NCBI GenBank assembly: GCA_937926195.1
Contig: CALEXZ010000106.1
Location: 1-23,761, forward strand
DNA length: 23,761 bases
Origin: an uncultured Actinomyces sp.
GTDB taxonomy: Bacteria > Actinomycetota > Actinomycetes > Actinomycetales > Actinomycetaceae
Direction: 5' to 3'
A program made the translations under genes and the position numbers. The notes beneath the pieces were generated by a model that worked only from the letters and a program-made list of their open reading frames with translations, was not told the DNA's origin and did not search any database. Of this stretch, positions 21,782 through 23,761 are shown in pieces; position 1 is the stretch's first letter; the number at the start of each line of letters is the position of its first letter.

Positions 21782-23155
21782 TCAGTGCAGCCTGCGGGGC
21801 AGGCCGTCGCGCACGCGCTCACGCCACAGGCGCCGCTCCTCCTCGATGAGCGCCAGGCGCTCGGCCAGGTGCCGCGCCTCCTCGTGCGTGAGCCCGTGCT
21901 CCTCGGCATCCGCCGTCGGCTGCTCCGCGGGGCCCTGGACGACACCGAGGGCCTCGACCGCCGGGACCGAGTCCTCCTTGCTCTGCAGGAGCAGGCCGAG
22001 CGCGGGCATGACGAGCACGCTCACCGCCCCCGCCAGCACGAGCGTGGAGGCGAAGGTCGGGCTCATGGCACCGGAGTCCACGGCCACCTGGGTCACGGCG
22101 ACGATGATGGGCAGGGCGGTGGTGGAGTAGACGGCGATCTGCGTGGACTGGCGCGGGGAGAACACGCGCCGTCCGTCGGTGCGGCGTTCGGCGCTCGCCG
22201 CGACCCACACCGGCAGGCCCCGCACCAGCACCAGCAGCACGAGGATCGCGCCGATCTGGGCCAGGGAGTCACGGTCGAGCACGAGCTCGAGGGCCATGCC
22301 GGAGCAGACGAAGAAGATCGGCACGAAGAACCCGTAGGCGAGCCCGTCGAGCTTGTCCTCCAGGGCGGCGTCGCCGTCGGGAACCGCGTAGCGCAGGATG
22401 AAGCCGGCGGCGAAGGCCCCCAGGACGACGTCGAGGTCGAAGACCTCGGCGAGCGTGCACAGCCCCACGAGCAGGACGGCGGTCAGGCGCACGGTGGTCT
22501 GCGCCGTCGTCGCCCCACCCAGGTGGATGGCGTCCACGAGCCGCTTGCCGACCCGCTTGACCTTCTCGGTGAAGCGGACGATGAGGATCGTGACGGCCAG
22601 GAAGGCGGTGAGCACGACGGCCGACTGCCAGGTGGAGCGCGAGCCCAGCAGCAGGGCCATGAGGATGATCGGCCCGACCTCCCCGACGGCCCCGTGGTTG
22701 AGGATGGAGGCACCCACCGCCGTGGGCAGCAGCCCCCGCTCGCGCAGGATCGGCAGGATGGTGCCGATGGCCGTGGAGGTCATCGCGATGGCGATGGCGA
22801 TGCCGTTGGCGCTCAGGGTCCCCCCGGTCACCCCGATGACGGTGACGGCCGCGAAGGCGAGGACGAGCGAGCCCGTCCAGGCGACCATGGCGTGACGCCC
22901 GCCGGAGCCGCGCAGCTCGTTGACGTCGATCTCGTAGCCCGCCATGAGGAAGAGGAAGGCGACGCCGAGCTCGCGCAGGAAGTCGACGGAGGTGGTGACG
23001 GAGGCGATCCCCAGCGCACCGGGGCCGATGACCATGCCGCCGAGGATGAGCAGGACCGTGTCCGGCACGACCCTGCGGGGGACGAGGCGCGAGATGAGCG
23101 GCGCGAGGAACGCGACGACCATGATGAGGAAGAGCGAGACGAAGGACTCTCCCAC
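21782..23155 (-). CDS. CPA2-type cation:proton antiporter
   Basis: 457 aa, integral membrane, about 12 helices (Na+/H+ exchanger domain, residues ~5-390) and a charged helical C-tail rich in Glu and Arg. Seen: PDTVLLILGGMVIGPGALG, FLFLMAGYEID, STAIGTILPIL. In the ion site the sequence is NHGAVGEVGPII, with Glu where many CPA2 members have Asp-Asp or Gln-Asp; I believe this variant is common in actinobacteria. No TrkA-N or RCK domain follows. Of two GTG codons, 23155 has AAGGAG 6 nt upstream while 23161 directly abuts it, so I chose 23155. The neighbouring TetR gene is on the same strand, 119 bp upstream, and may control it. Confidence 0.88.
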   Translation of the reverse strand: MGESFVSLFLIMVVAFLAPLISRLVPRRVVPDTVLLILGGMVIGPGALGIASVTTSVDFLRELGVAFLFLMAGYEIDVNELRGSGGRHAMVAWTGSLVLAFAAVTVIGVTGGTLSANGIAIAIAMTSTAIGTILPILRERGLLPTAVGASILNHGAVGEVGPIILMALLLGSRSTWQSAVVLTAFLAVTILIVRFTEKVKRVGKRLVDAIHLGGATTAQTTVRLTAVLLVGLCTLAEVFDLDVVLGAFAAGFILRYAVPDGDAALEDKLDGLAYGFFVPIFFVCSGMALELVLDRDSLAQIGAILVLLVLVRGLPVWVAASAERRTDGRRVFSPRQSTQIAVYSTTALPIIVAVTQVAVDSGAMSPTFASTLVLAGAVSVLVMPALGLLLQSKEDSVPAVEALGVVQGPAEQPTADAEEHGLTHEEARHLAERLALIEEERRLWRERVRDGLPRRLH

Positions 23156-23197
23156 GGGCACCTCCTTCCGGCCGGACGCTGCGCCCGGCGCGAGGGC

Positions 23198-23203
23198 AGC
23201 CTA
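23198..23203 (-). promoter_or_regulatory. Possible -10 box of the antiporter gene
   Basis: Read leftward, TAGGCT (TANNNT pattern) lies 42 nt before GTG 23155 in the gap after the TetR gene. No clear -35. Confidence 0.25.
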
Positions 23204-23274
23204 GCGGGGCGGTGTGACACGCCGACGCCCTCGGTCCGACGGCGGAGCCGCCCGCGGCGGGTCAGCAGGCGCCG

Positions 23275-23761
23275 TCAGCTGTCGCCGAGCGCACGCAGCA
23301 GCAGGTCCTGCTCGGCACCGGACAACGGCTCACCCCCCTCGCCTCCGGCAGCGAAGGCGACCCCGGCCAGGACCGCCCCCAGGATCAGCCGGGCACCGGC
23401 GTGAGGATCCAGATCGGGGGTCTTCTCGCCGCGTGCCCGGGCCCGGTCCCGGATCCTCTCCAGGTGAGCGCGAGTGGCGGCGAGGAGCTGGCCGAGGAGC
23501 AGGTCCCTGAGCTCGGGGTCCCGGGGCAGCTCGCCCAGGAGGGACAGCACCGCCTGTCCTGTTGCCCCTGACAGCGCGCGGTTCTTGTGGGCGATGAAGG
23601 CCCTGAGGTCTCCCTGCAACGAGCCGGTGTCGACGTCCTCGGCCGCGGAGGCGTCCGAGGACGCGGTCTCGTCGGTCACACCGGCCTCGATCATGCGTCT
23701 GGTGGTGGCCAGGACGAGCTCGCGCTTGGTGGGCCACCGGCGGTAGAGGGTGGCGGTGGAG
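23275..23761 (-). CDS. TetR-family transcriptional regulator, 5' end outside the window
   Basis: 162 codons are visible. At the window edge the frame reads STATLYRRWPTKRELVLAT, the end of the TetR helix-turn-helix (recognition helix and the YRRWPTK turn), so the real start lies beyond 23761 and the ATG at 23694 is internal. The remainder is a helical ligand-binding domain with a poorly conserved sequence (LLGELPRDPELRDLLLGQLL, ALSGATGQ). It precedes the antiporter on the same strand, so it may regulate that gene or itself. The ligand is unknown. Confidence 0.85.
   Translation of the reverse strand, partial: STATLYRRWPTKRELVLATTRRMIEAGVTDETASSDASAAEDVDTGSLQGDLRAFIAHKNRALSGATGQAVLSLLGELPRDPELRDLLLGQLLAATRAHLERIRDRARARGEKTPDLDPHAGARLILGAVLAGVAFAAGGEGGEPLSGAEQDLLLRALGDS

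Noticed and set aside
21752..23404. 550-aa plus-strand ORF
   Set aside because: Antisense to the antiporter gene; composition (Asp/Gly/His/Glu runs) is typical of a complement-strand shadow.

Overview
The window is very GC-rich, has tightly packed genes, GTG starts and Shine-Dalgarno (SD) sequences of the AGGAGG type, and carries several actinobacterial families: a DECH-box DUF1998 helicase, TadE/DUF4244 pilin genes and an Actinomycetota-type DUF4011/DUF3320 helicase. I read it as chromosome of an Actinomycetota, most likely an Actinomyces-like genus (inference). No rRNA, tRNA, CRISPR array or transposase was seen.

Layout. 1-393: probable 5' end of a leftward gene with two NrdR-type boxes in front of it. 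394-1131: short-chain dehydrogenase (minus). 1255-6654: one giant gene (minus, 1799 aa) joining an Swt1-type HEPN domain, DUF4011, an SF1 helicase, a Vsr/DUF559-like nuclease and DUF3320. It looks like a one-protein nucleic-acid defence system and lies between two same-direction copies of a ~61-bp palindromic repeat. 6883-9411: divergent DECH-box/DUF1998 helicase. 9505-16180: sugar locus, with a GH4 6-phospho-beta-glucosidase and a DeoR regulator (minus, coupled) divergent from a PfkB kinase, a Tat/lipoprotein sugar-binding protein and two permeases (plus). No ATPase and no PTS genes are present. 16442-17610: three pilus-type genes (minus): a TadE-like protein, TadE and a DUF4244 pilin. 17727-18401: PaiA-like acetyltransferase. 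18455-18573: relic of another gene. 18780-19766: DUF1295 membrane protein. 19898-21736: long-chain acyl-CoA ligase. 21782-23155: CPA2-type antiporter. 23275 to the end: TetR regulator, 5' end outside the window.

How the genes fit together. In many actinobacteria the DECH helicase and the TadE-like/TadE/DUF4244 genes form one 'helicase/secretion neighbourhood'. Here that block is split by the sugar locus, and the pilus ATPase and TadB/TadC genes do not follow. The sugar locus makes sense as ABC uptake of a beta-glucoside, ATP-dependent phosphorylation by the PfkB kinase and cleavage of the phosphorylated sugar by GH4, under DeoR control. The most striking object is the HEPN-helicase-nuclease gene with its flanking repeats.
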